Shown here piece after piece: positions 23,553 to 33,010 of a stretch of DNA of 33,427 nucleotides (positions are counted from its first letter, which is position 1; each line of letters starts with the position of its first letter). Both the position numbers and the translations under genes were made by a program. The notes beneath the pieces were generated by a model, which saw only the letters and a list, made by a program, of their open reading frames with translations, was not told where the DNA came from and made no database searches. Source of the DNA: Bryobacterales bacterium (GTDB taxonomy: Bacteria; Acidobacteriota; Terriglobia; Bryobacterales; Bryobacteraceae); NCBI GenBank assembly GCA_003136675.1, contig PLFE01000125.1, forward strand, positions 1 through 33,427. The letters run 5' to 3'.

Positions 23553-25982
23553 ATGCCAACTACAACAAATAACGTCGCGCCGGGCGCTCCCGGAACTCCG
23601 GCGCGCTGGACATCCAGCGCCAAGACCGCCGTAGGCACGGCTCTCAGCAGCCACAGCCACGTGTGGTTCACCATGAGCCACGGAATCTTTGACGAGATTT
23701 ACTACCCGCGGATCGACCAGGCTTCCATCCGCGATATGGGGCTCATCGTCACCGATGGCGCGGATCTCTTCTCCGAGGAAAAGCGCGACTGCGAGTCCGC
23801 GGTCTCATGGCTGGAGCCCGGCGTTCCCGCATTCCAGTTGGTCAACACCTGCCGCGAGGGCCGCTACCGCATCGAAAAGCAGGTTGTCACAGATCCCCAG
23901 CGCGCCACCGTACTACAGCAGGTTCGCTTCGTTGCGCAGAAGGGTTCCCCGTCCAGTTATCGCCTCTTTGTCCTGCTCGCCCCGCATTTGGGGAACCAGG
24001 GTGGTGACAACACCGCATGGGTCGGCGAATTTGAGGGCACTCCGGTGCTTTTTGCGCAGCGTGATGGCAGCGCGCTGGCCTTGGCATGCTCCGTTCCCTG
24101 GGCCAGGCGTTCGGTGGGCTACGTGGGTTCTTCCGACGGATGGCAAGACCTGAAAGCGCACAAGCGGATGACGTGGGAGTACACGCGGGCGGAGCACGGC
24201 AACCTGGCGCTGACCGCCGAGATCGACTTAGTCAAGTCGCAGGGAAACGTCGCGCTCGCCCTTGGTTTCGGTACAGTCCCGGAAGAAGCCGCCCGGAATG
24301 CCACGGCCAGCCTGCACGACGGTTTTGAAAAGGCGAAGCATGACTATATAGCCGGATGGCAGCAACATACTCCGCATAAAAATAACGGCAGCCGTCCCAC
24401 CGCCCTTTCGCAGAAAAGCCTCGCCGTGCTGCGCTCCCACGAATCGAAGACCTCGCCGGGCGGAATCATCGCCAGCCTCTCCATTCCCTGGGGCTTCAGC
24501 AAAGGGGACAAAGACCTCGGCGGATACCACCTCGTCTGGTCGCGCGACATGGTCGAAACCGCAGGCGCCTTGCTCGCCGCCGGCGCGCATGATGACGCCA
24601 GGCGCGTGATCTCGTACCTGCAGAAGACCCAGTTGGCGGATGGGCATTGGCCGCAGAATATGTGGCTCGATGGCTCGCCGTATTGGGACGGAATCCAGAT
24701 GGACGAAACCGCTTTGCCGATCCTCCTGGTCGACCTGGCGCATCGCGAAAAGGCCCTGGCCCATAGCGATCTTGCCGGTCTTTGGCCCATGGTGAAGAAG
24801 GCCGCGGGGTATTTGGCTCGAAGCGGCCCCGTCAGCCCGCAGGATCGCTGGGAGGAAGATCCCGGTTACTCGCCCTTCACGGTGGGGGCGCAAATCGCCG
24901 CACTGCTCGCGGCGGCGGATCTGGCCGACCTGAATCACGAGCCACCCATTGCAACCTACCTCCGTGAGATCGCCGACGTCTGGGAGATGTCCATTGAACG
25001 CTGGATGTACGCATCGGGTACGAACTGGTGCCGCAAATACCAGGTGCACGGATATTACGTGCGCATCTCCCCCGATGGCAGGCAGGAAGGAAAGCATCTC
25101 GATGGATTGGTACACGTGAAGAACGTCACTTCTTCCGATGACAGCCGCCGTGCCAATCACATGGTAAGTACCGGACCGCTTGCCCTGGTTCGTTTTGGGG
25201 TACGCGCCGCGGGCGATCAAAGGGTGAAAGATACGGTCACGCTCATCGATGCCTTGCTCAAGATTCAGACCCCCACCGGACCCGCCTGGCATCGCTACAA
25301 CGACGATGGTTACGGCGAGCATCGGGATGGGTCGCCGTTCGACGGAACCGGGATCGGCCGCGGCTGGCCGCTGCTGACGGGTGAGCGCGCCCATTACGAA
25401 CTGGCGGCCGGTCACCTCGAAAACGCCACGAAGCTTCAGACCGCCATGGAATCCTTCGCCAACCAGACTGGTTTGATTTCGGAGCAGGTGTGGGACTCGC
25501 CGGACATTCCTCAACACGAACTGCATTTTGGCAGGCCGTCTGGTTCGGCCATGCCGCTGGTGTGGGCCCACGCCGAGTACCTCAAGCTGGGGCGATCCCT
25601 CGGCGACGGGCGCGTCTTTGATTTACCTCCGCAGACCGTCAAACGCTACCTGACGGAGAAAACCGTATCCCCGCGGCTGGTCTGGCGATTCAACCATAAG
25701 ATTCGATCGATGCCCGCAGGCAAGTTACTGCGGATCGAGACGTTGTCCGCCTCTGTTATCCACTGGAGCGGCGATGACTGGAAAACCGTCCGGGACGTCA
25801 CGACGACAGATGTAGGGCTGGGTATCTACATAGCGGACTTGCCAACAAAAACTCTTATCGAAGGGAGTCAGATTCGATTCACTTTGTACTGGCCGGATGC
25901 TCATCACTGGCAAGGAGCCGATTTCGTCGTTTCCGTTGGCCCTGTTAACCCGGAGAGTTTGGCCGATGCCGGACAAGCCTGA
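23553..25982 (+). CDS. Cytoplasmic GH15 glucoamylase (glucan 1,4-alpha-glucosidase)
   Basis: The 809-residue enzyme has the bacterial GH15 layout: an N-terminal beta-sandwich (about 15-280, with SHVWFTMSHGIFDEIYYPR) and a C-terminal (alpha/alpha)6 barrel. Barrel motifs are GYHLVWSRDMVETAG, MDETALPILL with the likely general acid Glu385, and GLISEQVWD with the likely base Glu644. There is no signal peptide, so it should release glucose from glycogen-derived or imported maltodextrins inside the cell. A trehalase-like or dextran glucosidase specificity cannot be excluded. The sugar transporter start lies within its last 17 bases, and the pentose-phosphate dehydrogenases follow further on. Confidence 0.9.
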   Translation: MPTTTNNVAPGAPGTPARWTSSAKTAVGTALSSHSHVWFTMSHGIFDEIYYPRIDQASIRDMGLIVTDGADLFSEEKRDCESAVSWLEPGVPAFQLVNTCREGRYRIEKQVVTDPQRATVLQQVRFVAQKGSPSSYRLFVLLAPHLGNQGGDNTAWVGEFEGTPVLFAQRDGSALALACSVPWARRSVGYVGSSDGWQDLKAHKRMTWEYTRAEHGNLALTAEIDLVKSQGNVALALGFGTVPEEAARNATASLHDGFEKAKHDYIAGWQQHTPHKNNGSRPTALSQKSLAVLRSHESKTSPGGIIASLSIPWGFSKGDKDLGGYHLVWSRDMVETAGALLAAGAHDDARRVISYLQKTQLADGHWPQNMWLDGSPYWDGIQMDETALPILLVDLAHREKALAHSDLAGLWPMVKKAAGYLARSGPVSPQDRWEEDPGYSPFTVGAQIAALLAAADLADLNHEPPIATYLREIADVWEMSIERWMYASGTNWCRKYQVHGYYVRISPDGRQEGKHLDGLVHVKNVTSSDDSRRANHMVSTGPLALVRFGVRAAGDQRVKDTVTLIDALLKIQTPTGPAWHRYNDDGYGEHRDGSPFDGTGIGRGWPLLTGERAHYELAAGHLENATKLQTAMESFANQTGLISEQVWDSPDIPQHELHFGRPSGSAMPLVWAHAEYLKLGRSLGDGRVFDLPPQTVKRYLTEKTVSPRLVWRFNHKIRSMPAGKLLRIETLSASVIHWSGDDWKTVRDVTTTDVGLGIYIADLPTKTLIEGSQIRFTLYWPDAHHWQGADFVVSVGPVNPESLADAGQA

Positions 25983-27339
25983 GACCGGGCTAAGAGGCCT
26001 GGTCTATGTCGCTGTTGGGGTCGCCGCCCTGGGAGGTCTGCTCTTCGGCTACGACACGGGCGTCATTTCAGGGGCCATTCTGTTCATTACGAAACAGTTT
26101 TCCCTTTCGGCGCGCATGGAGGAGATTGTCGTTAGCGCCGTTTTAGTCGGCGCCGCTGTTGGCGCCGCTCTGGGAGGCGCTCTGACGGACCGCTTCGGTA
26201 GACGAAAACTGATCATACTGGCCGGGATTATTTTCACATTCAGCGCCGTTGCAACAGCGCTGGCGCCGTCGGTCACATGGCTGATCGCCGGCAGGATCGT
26301 GAGCGGCCTGGGTATTGGCGTTGCCTCCTTTATTTCTCCGATGTACATTGCCGAAATAGTTCCCGCAAAGGTTCGGGGCGCGCTGGTCGCGGTGAACATG
26401 CTTGCGATTACGACCGGGATCGTGGTCGCTTACCTGGTGGACTATGCATTTTCCGCCACCGAGGGGTGGCGCTATATGTTCGGTCTGGGCGCGATACCGG
26501 CCGTTGTCCTTGTCGTCGCCATGTGGCGATTGCCCGACAGCCCGCGCTGGCTCATCATCAAGTCGATGGTGCCACAGGCCAAGCAGGTTTTAGAGCGTGT
26601 CCGCACGGTGCCGGATGTAAGCCGGGAAATCGCGGATGTCCAGCAAAGTATGCAGCAGCAGGGGAACGGAGGGATTGCCGGCCTATTCCAGCACTCCGTG
26701 AGGATGCCTCTGATTGTGGGACTCGGGCTGGCGATATTTCAGCAGATCACAGGCATCAACACAGTCATGTATTACTCCCCGACCATTTTCAAATTCGCCG
26801 GCATTCAAGCCGCGGGAACAGCGATCCTGGCAGGAGCCGGGCTGACCGCGGTGATGTGGTGCTTTCACGTGCTTGCCATCTTCCTGCTCGATCGCGTCGG
26901 AAGAAGACCTTTACTGCTCGTCGGAGTCGCCGGTCAGGTGGTGGGTCTTGCGATTCTCGGCGCTGCTTTCAAGTTCCAGCAGTTAGCAAGTTACAAGAGT
27001 GGCGTAGCCATTGGCGGCCTCGTGATCTATGTCTCATGCTTCGCCTTTGGGCTCGGGCCGATTTTCTGGCTGATGATATCGGAGATCTATCCCTTAAAGG
27101 TCCGGGGTGCGGCGATGAGCGCGGTGACGGTGGTTAACTGGGTCACAAACCTGGCGGTAGCCGTTACATTCCTGAGCTTGGTCAAGGTTCTGGGGCACGC
27201 GGGGACCTTCTGGTTATACGCTGTAACCGGTGTCGCCGCCTGGATCTTTTTTTACAGGCTGGCGCCGGAAACCAAAGGGAAGACGCTTGAACAGATTGAA
27301 GCGCACTGGCGAACGGGAAAGCCTGCGCGGGCGCTGTGA
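25966..27339 (+). CDS. Sugar porter MFS transporter (sugar/H+ symporter type)
   Basis: The protein has 457 residues from the ATG at 25966, which overlaps the glucoamylase stop and has GGAGA about 9 bases upstream; the open frame extends to 25897 but those codons lie inside the glucoamylase gene. Twelve helices and sugar-porter signatures are clear: GYDTGVISGAILF in TM1, DRFGRRK, PESPRW-like PDSPRW, QQITGINTVMYYSP in TM7, DRVGRRP and PETKG. These are hallmarks of the GalP/XylE/AraE group, which import hexoses or pentoses with protons. With the proton pump upstream, uptake would be powered by the gradient it makes. Confidence 0.92.
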   Translation: MPDKPETGLRGLVYVAVGVAALGGLLFGYDTGVISGAILFITKQFSLSARMEEIVVSAVLVGAAVGAALGGALTDRFGRRKLIILAGIIFTFSAVATALAPSVTWLIAGRIVSGLGIGVASFISPMYIAEIVPAKVRGALVAVNMLAITTGIVVAYLVDYAFSATEGWRYMFGLGAIPAVVLVVAMWRLPDSPRWLIIKSMVPQAKQVLERVRTVPDVSREIADVQQSMQQQGNGGIAGLFQHSVRMPLIVGLGLAIFQQITGINTVMYYSPTIFKFAGIQAAGTAILAGAGLTAVMWCFHVLAIFLLDRVGRRPLLLVGVAGQVVGLAILGAAFKFQQLASYKSGVAIGGLVIYVSCFAFGLGPIFWLMISEIYPLKVRGAAMSAVTVVNWVTNLAVAVTFLSLVKVLGHAGTFWLYAVTGVAAWIFFYRLAPETKGKTLEQIEAHWRTGKPARAL

Positions 27340-27406
27340 AAACGAAGTGCTCGTCGCGTGGCTCGCGGCAGCCATCCATAAGGGTAAGAAAAGGAGTGTG
27401 GAAGAG

Positions 27407-27925
27407 ATGAGGTTCAGAAGATCGGTTCTTGGCGGCCTGGCAGGCGGATTGGTGATGATCATAGCCCTCGCGATTGCCCGGGCAGTGGGGTTAACGCGCC
27501 TCGACTTGACCATGTGGATCGGTAGTTTTGTCGTGTTGTCGCCCGGCCCAATTGCGTGGATTGTTGGAGCAATCCTCGAACTGCTTGCCAGCGCAGCGAT
27601 AGGCGTTGTCTATGGACTATGCTTTGAATTCCTGACGCACCGCGCCAACGTATGGATAGGTACTCTCTTTGGCGGAATGCAAGCCATTGTGGTGGGCTTT
27701 GCAATCATGTTCCTCGCGTTTATGAATCCGTTTATGTATCGCGCCCCTGGCCCTGCCCCGGCGGGTCGTTTGCTCACGCCGGGCGCGTTTGCCGCTAATT
27801 ATGGCTCCGTCACCGTATTCGGGCTCGTTGGGCTCATCATCCTGTTCGGCGCGATTCGGGGCGCGGTCTACGGCTCAAGCTCGCCGCTCAAGCATTCACC
27901 CGGAGGGTGGCGACATACGGGCTAG
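27407..27925 (+). CDS. Four-helix membrane protein of unknown function
   Basis: The 172-residue product has about four transmembrane stretches (near residues 7-27, 34-72 as a pair, 82-104 and 134-155) and a short basic C-terminus. A Pro-rich loop (APGPAPAGR) separates helices three and four. I do not recognise the family; the pattern is seen in small hypothetical proteins of soil bacteria. The open frame extends upstream to 27230 inside the transporter gene, but AAGGAG at 27391-27396 fixes the start at the ATG at 27407. It lies 67 bp after the transporter and about 100 bp before gnd. Confidence 0.6.
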   Translation: MRFRRSVLGGLAGGLVMIIALAIARAVGLTRLDLTMWIGSFVVLSPGPIAWIVGAILELLASAAIGVVYGLCFEFLTHRANVWIGTLFGGMQAIVVGFAIMFLAFMNPFMYRAPGPAPAGRLLTPGAFAANYGSVTVFGLVGLIILFGAIRGAVYGSSSPLKHSPGGWRHTG

Positions 27926-28028
27926 GCGCACGAGACTTCATTTCCGAGCAGCGGCTGTCAAGGAGTGGTACTGCAAGAGGAAACGCGAGCCGTGAACTTA
28001 CGGTCGCCAGAAAGGAACAAATAGCTAA

Positions 28029-29057
28029 ATGGAACTGGGCATGATCGGGTTGGGCCGGATGGGAACCAACATGGTGGGGCGTCTGATGCGGGCTGGCCAC
28101 CGCGCCGTTGTTTACGACGTCCAGCCGAAAGCCGCGGAGGCAATTATCAATCAGGGCGCGGTCGGGTCGGCGTCGCTCAAGGAGTTCACGAGCAAGCTGA
28201 AATCGCCTCGTACGGTCTGGCTGATGGTACCCGCGGCGGTGGTGGAATCGACGCTGGATGCGCTCATCCCGCTCCTCGAGCCCGAAGACGTGGTCATCGA
28301 TGGCGGCAACTCCTACTACCACGACGACATCCGCCGCGCCGCCGGACTGAAACCGAAAGGCATCCACTATCTGGATGTCGGGACCAGCGGCGGAGTCTGG
28401 GGGTCTGAGCGCGGCTATTGCCTGATGATCGGCGGGGAGGAAACCGTCGTCCGGCGGCTCGATCCCATTTTCTCCGCCCTAGCCCCATCTATCGAAGAAG
28501 CGGCGCGCACCCCCGGCCGAGACAAGGTCGGCGGCACCGCCGAACACGGCTACCTGCACTGCGGGCCCAGCGGCGCGGGCCACTTTGTCAAGATGGTCCA
28601 CAACGGCATCGAGTACGGCATGATGGCCTCCTACGCGGAGGGATTGAATATCCTTCGTCACGCCAATGTGGGCACCGAGCAGCGCGCGGCCGATGCCGAA
28701 ACCGCGCCTCTGCGGCACCCGGAACTTTACCAATACGACCTGAACCTTGCCGATATCGCCGAGGTCTGGCGGCGCGGCAGTGTCATTTCTTCGTGGCTCC
28801 TCGATCTGGCTGCCACTGCGCTTCTCGACAGCCCGGACCTGGCAAAGTTCGCTGGCAGGGTTTCGGACTCGGGCGAGGGGCGCTGGACCATAGCGGCGGC
28901 GATCGATGAGTCGGTCCCCGCGCCGGTCCTCACTACCGCTCTGTTCGAACGCTTCAGTTCGCGCGGTGAGGGCGATTTCGCCGACAAGATGTTGTCCGCC
29001 CTCAGGTACCAGTTCGGTGGCCATCAGGAAAAGGCCGCCGGGAAGGCGGGTGCCTGA
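28029..29057 (+). CDS. gnd: 6-phosphogluconate dehydrogenase, decarboxylating (short form)
   Basis: The enzyme oxidises 6-phosphogluconate to ribulose 5-phosphate and CO2. At 342 residues it is the short type (NAD-preferring Gnd/YqeC-like) rather than the long NADP form of about 470 residues. The cofactor loop is GLGRMG (residues 7-12) and strand 2 ends in VVYD (Asp30), where NADP-specific enzymes have NR; this favours NAD+. The substrate region shows VGTSGGVWG and [13 protein letters not shown] with the catalytic Lys and Asn. Its stop overlaps the zwf start (TGATG), so the two consecutive pathway enzymes are coupled. Confidence 0.93.
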   Translation: MELGMIGLGRMGTNMVGRLMRAGHRAVVYDVQPKAAEAIINQGAVGSASLKEFTSKLKSPRTVWLMVPAAVVESTLDALIPLLEPEDVVIDGGNSYYHDDIRRAAGLKPKGIHYLDVGTSGGVWGSERGYCLMIGGEETVVRRLDPIFSALAPSIEEAARTPGRDKVGGTAEHGYLHCGPSGAGHFVKMVHNGIEYGMMASYAEGLNILRHANVGTEQRAADAETAPLRHPELYQYDLNLADIAEVWRRGSVISSWLLDLAATALLDSPDLAKFAGRVSDSGEGRWTIAAAIDESVPAPVLTTALFERFSSRGEGDFADKMLSALRYQFGGHQEKAAGKAGA

Positions 29058-30439
29058 TGGCCGCCGCCCATTCAGACGCGCTGGTCGTCTTCGGTGTGAC
29101 AGGCGATCTGGCGCATAAGATGATCTTCCCCGCGCTCTATGCAATGGTGAAACGAGGTACGCTCAAAGTCCCCGTAATCGGCGTTGCTCTTCCCAAGTGG
29201 AGTCTGGAGCGCCTGCACAAGCGAATTACCGACAGCATTGAACGGTCCGGCGGGGTCGAGAGCCGGAGCGCGCTCAAACATCTTTTGTCAAAGTTTACGT
29301 ACGTGGGCGGTGATTATGAGGACCCCGCCACTTTCGCGACGCTGAAAAAGGAACTGGGTCGCGCGACCCGCCCGGCACATTACCTCGCCATCCCGCCCGC
29401 GCTTTTCGAAGTAGTCATCAAAGGGCTCGGCGCAGCGAAGTTGGCTCAGCACGCCCGCGTCATTGTCGAAAAGCCATTCGGGCGCGATCGGGCGTCTGCG
29501 AGAGAACTCAACCGCGTCGCCCGCGCGGTCTTCCCCGAAAACTCCATCTTCCGCATCGACCATTTCCTCGGAAAAGAGTCCATCATGAACATCCTCTATT
29601 TCCGCTTTGCCAATTCTTTCCTTGAGCCGATCTGGAACCGCAATTACGTGGAGAGCGTGCAGATCACCATGGCCGAAGATTTTGGCGTGAAAGACCGCGG
29701 CTCGTTTTACGAAACCGCCGGCTGTTTGCGCGACGTAGTCCAGAACCACCTCTTCCAGGTGGTAGCGTTACTCGCCATGGAGCCGCCATCGGATAGAGAC
29801 TTTGGAGCCGTCCACGTTGAGAAGGCTAAAGTGTTTCAAGCCATGCGTCCTGTGAAGCGCGCGGACATCGTGCGCGGCCAGTATGCAGGGTACCGAAAAG
29901 AGCCGGGCGTCGCCAGGAACTCCGACGTCGAGACATTCTGCGCCCTGCGGCTCACCATCGATTCATGGCGATGGGCCGGCGTGCCCTGGTATCTGCGCTC
30001 CGGAAAGTACCTGGCCGAGACTGCGACCGAGATCGTGGTCGAACTGAAACCGCCCCCACAGGGGCTGTTCGGCGACTCACAATTGGCCGCCGCGCGCGGC
30101 GGATACTTCCGCTTCCGGCTTTCTCCCAATGCCGCCATCGCCCTGGCCGCTCGCGTCAAGACCCCGGGAGAGGAGTTCGTCGGGGAACAACGGGAACTCT
30201 ACCTGTTGGAAGAGCGTCCGGAAGACGAACCGCCCTACGAGCGGCTTTTGCGCGATGCCATGGCCGGCGATGGAGCGCTTTTCACACGTGAGGATGCCGT
30301 GGAAGCTGCCTGGGCGGTCGTCGATCCGGTCCTGAAACACCACCCCAAGGTTCGCCCGTACAAGCGGGGGACGTGGGGCCCCAAAGAGGCTCAAACGATC
30401 CTCGCTCCTCACGGCGGTTGGTACAACCCCGCACTTTGA
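29057..30439 (+). CDS. zwf: Glucose-6-phosphate dehydrogenase
   Basis: Zwf oxidises glucose 6-phosphate to 6-phosphogluconolactone. The 460-residue protein has the cofactor loop GVTGDLAHK (13-21), the EKPFGRD motif, and the active-site RIDHFLGKE (166-174). The end EAAWAVVDP...GPKEA...GWYNPAL is the normal family C-terminus. The ATG overlaps the gnd stop by one base. No 6-phosphogluconolactonase or glucokinase gene is adjacent. A degenerate copy of its last 200 bp occurs at 31801-31996, beyond the YfdX gene. Confidence 0.95.
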   Translation: MAAAHSDALVVFGVTGDLAHKMIFPALYAMVKRGTLKVPVIGVALPKWSLERLHKRITDSIERSGGVESRSALKHLLSKFTYVGGDYEDPATFATLKKELGRATRPAHYLAIPPALFEVVIKGLGAAKLAQHARVIVEKPFGRDRASARELNRVARAVFPENSIFRIDHFLGKESIMNILYFRFANSFLEPIWNRNYVESVQITMAEDFGVKDRGSFYETAGCLRDVVQNHLFQVVALLAMEPPSDRDFGAVHVEKAKVFQAMRPVKRADIVRGQYAGYRKEPGVARNSDVETFCALRLTIDSWRWAGVPWYLRSGKYLAETATEIVVELKPPPQGLFGDSQLAAARGGYFRFRLSPNAAIALAARVKTPGEEFVGEQRELYLLEERPEDEPPYERLLRDAMAGDGALFTREDAVEAAWAVVDPVLKHHPKVRPYKRGTWGPKEAQTILAPHGGWYNPAL

Positions 30440-30799
30440 AGGCTACCCCCTGGGCGTAGGTGAGGGCGAAGAAGTACTTAACGACGTGCGCTGCATCCGG
30501 ATTGTGTCGCGTTCGATCATCGGACTCTCGGAGATTCCTTCGCCTGGTTTATCGTAGGTTTTTAATGCCGTTGCATTTATTTCGGGATCGCGCACAACGC
30601 GCGTCTCTCGTTCCTTCTTCACGAACTTACTAACTTCACCTGAATCGAGGCGGCGACGTGACGGGCAGAACGACTAATGCTTCCAAGCCCCGCTGTAACG
30701 GCCACTTGAGTGCGGTAACTGTTCATTGACCTATGGGGACACTCATTGCCGTTCTCAAGAGTCTATTGTCACTGTTTGTTCAGAAGGAGACAGTCAGTT
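30440..30799. other. Intergenic region between zwf and the YfdX gene
   Basis: These 360 bp contain no convincing gene. A weak hairpin-like CTACC...CGTAG at 30443-30459 directly after zwf may contribute to termination. A TTGACC at 30726-30731 is the best -35-like box for the downstream gene, but I see no good -10 box at the right spacing. Confidence 0.4.
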
Positions 30800-31660
30800 A
30801 TGAAATCAAATGTTTTTGTAGGCGCAGCTTTGCTGGCGTCCGCAATGTTAGGTCCCACTTCAATGTTAGCGGGCGCCCCGCAGAATGCGAGCGGAGATCA
30901 TCAGGCAACCGGGAAGCCAACTAGCTCAACAAGCGACACGTCGAAGAGGTTGTCACAGCAAGCAACCGACCTGCTCCGTCACGTTGACGAAGCAAGACGT
31001 GCCGTGGACGCGAAGCAAACTCAAAGCGCGATGAGGCACGTTGACCAGGCTCTGGCGGATCGTAATCAACTCGTCACGCTGTTGAAGGACAAGGGCCAGT
31101 CTCTCATCGTGCCCCTCTATTCGGAAATTGACGACTCATCGGTCCTTGGACCTGTTCTCTCCGCACGGAAGGGTAAGCCGCAGCCCAGCACGTCCGGCCC
31201 GATCACGGTAGATGATGCATCCGCGCAGTACACGTTCGTCGGACTTGATCTGGATAAAGCAATGAGCCGGTTGGACGCGGCCAAGAAGGCGCTCGAAAAC
31301 AAGAACCCACAGGCTGCTTCCGATTCGTTGGGCGCCATTGGCACTGATCTGGTTGTGGAAACCAAAGAGGCTGATCTACCCCTCCTCGCTGCGCGCGAGA
31401 ACCTGGGTATCGCCCAAGCCGCCGTGAAGCATCGAAAATACACAGAGGCGACTGCAGCGCTCAAGGAAGCTTCAATCGCGCTCGACACGTATTCGAAGGG
31501 GAGCGGAGCACAACACTCGAGCGACGTCAAAGACTTGAGAAGTAAGATCGATTCGCTCTCGCAAACGGTCGCCCAGAACCATTCGAACGCGGAGACCACG
31601 ATCGAAGGATGGTGGCATCAGGTCGACGGCTGGTTCGCACACGCTGCACACTCTGTGTAG
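30800..31660 (+). CDS. Exported YfdX-family protein
   Basis: The 286-residue product begins with a signal peptide (about residues 1-25, ending SMLAGA), then a Ser/Thr-rich linker and two helical halves typical of the YfdX family: AMRHVDQALADRNQLVTLL with LIVPLYSEIDD, and later EADLPLLAARENL with ATAALKEASIAL. YfdX is linked to acid and antibiotic stress in enterobacteria, although its molecular action is unsettled. GAAGGAG lies about 9 bases before the ATG at 30800 and rules out the in-frame extension to 30746. A strong hairpin follows the stop, so the gene is probably monocistronic. Confidence 0.7.
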   Translation: MKSNVFVGAALLASAMLGPTSMLAGAPQNASGDHQATGKPTSSTSDTSKRLSQQATDLLRHVDEARRAVDAKQTQSAMRHVDQALADRNQLVTLLKDKGQSLIVPLYSEIDDSSVLGPVLSARKGKPQPSTSGPITVDDASAQYTFVGLDLDKAMSRLDAAKKALENKNPQAASDSLGAIGTDLVVETKEADLPLLAARENLGIAQAAVKHRKYTEATAALKEASIALDTYSKGSGAQHSSDVKDLRSKIDSLSQTVAQNHSNAETTIEGWWHQVDGWFAHAAHSV

Positions 31661-31685
31661 CAACCGCTCTCGCAGGACTTCGCAC

Positions 31686-31717
31686 GGGTCGGGGCCTTCG
31701 AATAGGTGCCCCGACCC
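31686..31717 (+). terminator. Hairpin terminator after the YfdX gene
   Basis: GGGTCGGGGC (31686-31695) and GCCCCGACCC (31708-31717) form a perfect 10-bp stem with a 12-base loop, 26 bp after the stop codon of the YfdX gene. Only a modest T-rich stretch (GACTTTGATT) follows. Confidence 0.7.
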
Positions 31718-31800
31718 ATCGACTTTGATTACGTCGCGATGATGGCTTCGAAGATTCTCAGGTCTCCAGGAGCGCCGTACAATCAGACCACTTCATGGTC

Positions 31801-31996
31801 AGAGGCGCCTGCGCGACGCCATGGCGATGGAGCGCATCTCATACGTGAGGACGCCGTAGAAGCTGCGTGGGCGGTTGTCGACCCGGCCCTCGAGAACCAC
31901 CCCAGGGCTCTCACGTACAAGCGCCGTAGCTGGGGTCCAAAGCGGCTGAAACAATCCTCGCTCCGGATGACGGTTGGCGCAACCCCACACCTTTGA
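31801..31996 (+). pseudogene. Degenerate copy of the 3' end of zwf
   Basis: This stretch matches the last 190-200 bp of zwf (30240-30439). In the best-preserved frame 24 of 33 residues agree with Zwf ([14 protein letters not shown]...YKR..WGPK). Compared with zwf there is a 4-base deletion after CGCCATGG, a 1-base deletion near the GGTCCAAAG segment, and a 1-base insertion before the final TTTGA that restores the stop codon. The remainder of zwf is absent, so it is a relic of a duplicated or ancestral second copy. It lies about 1.4 kb downstream of intact zwf, with the YfdX gene between the two. Confidence 0.8.
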
Positions 31997-32171
31997 AGGC
32001 ATCGCCTTGGAGACAGCTTTCCACGTGGAACCTCGCGAAGCGGCGTCGGCGCTCGGAGCCCGAAAGGTGAGCTGGCGCAAAACACTCCGATCTGACGGTG
32101 AGTCAAAGCGACTTTCAAATTAGTCGGTTGAGAAAAGTGGGAGGCTGTGGGCTCGCCCGCTGAAGCGAACG

Positions 32172-33010
32172 TTAGCGGGGGATCTCCCCTATCTTCCGAA
32201 GCAAAGGTGGCATAGTCAGGCTTTGCACGAAGACCGAGAAAGCCACGACAGCAAAACTGATCGTAAATTGCCCATGACAAGGCCTGCCGTGATGGTCGCC
32301 AGCACACCGGACAGGCCAAAGTGGTCCGCCAGGAGAAACGAGCCGTAAGCGGCGACGGTCGTGAAAGTAATCTCAACAAGATGATCGTCCGTTCGCCCCG
32401 CGAGAAGAAGCGCTCCAAGAGCAACAGCGCCGCCACAAAGTATGCCGCCGCCGATTGTCTTGAAAAGCATGGCGCTGATTTCGATCGACGTGAGCGGCTG
32501 ACCTGAAGCCACGGCGATAACGACGCCGAAGGCCACCGCGGCTGTCCCATCGTTAAGAAGGCTCTCCGCCTCGATGAGCACCAGTAAACGACCGTGGGTG
32601 TTTGCTTCCTTGAAAGTCGCGATGACCGAAACCGGGTCGGTCGCGGCGATGAGAGCTCCGAACACCAATGCGCCAATCCATTGCCAGTGCGCAAAATAGC
32701 GCATCCCGGCTGCGGTAACGCACGCGGAAAGCAGGACGCCGAGAGTTGCCAGCACGACGATGACGGAAAGTCGCGACGCAGCTGATTCCAACGAATGTAT
32801 AAGGCAGCTTCAAAAAGAAGCGGCGGGAGCAGCGCGGTAAAGATGAGATCTTTGGGTAAGACCAACCTTCGGCGCGAACGGCAATATCGCGAAAATAATT
32901 CCCGCCGCAACCATGCCGACGCTGTAAGGGAGGTGAAGTCTCCGGGTCAGCATCGCGACGACAGCGGCGGTCAAAAGCAGCAGCACTCCGGTTTGAAAAT
33001 TAAGTTCCAT
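32172..33010 (-). pseudogene. NhaP-type Na+/H+ antiporter gene, frameshifted and internally deleted
   Basis: The CPA1 antiporter can be followed through four frames on the minus strand. Residues 1-53 run from ATG 33010 to about 32852 (LHLPYSVGMVAAG). A +1 shift at CCCAAAG leads to DLIFTALLPPLLFEAALY. A second shift near 32765 leads to VIVVLATLGVLLSA and the hallmark GALIAATDPVSVIATF and EAESLLNDGTA. That frame reaches GLVMGN near 32265. Directly after it a further frame reads SFAVVAFSVFVQSLTMPPLL and ends at TAA (32174-32172), which is the usual C-terminus of these proteins. About 100 or more residues between are missing, so the gene cannot give a working transporter. Confidence 0.82.

Noticed and set aside
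22752..23681. 309-aa minus-strand open frame opposite the UPF0182 gene
   Set aside because: Low-complexity antisense of a well-supported coding region.
24228..25571. 447-aa minus-strand open frame opposite the glucoamylase gene
   Set aside because: It mirrors the GC-rich codons of a clear GH15 gene and has no family features; a shadow frame.
31783..32910. 375-aa minus-strand open frame
   Set aside because: It is a composite: one short part belongs to the antiporter relic and the rest is the antisense of the zwf relic and out-of-frame sequence.
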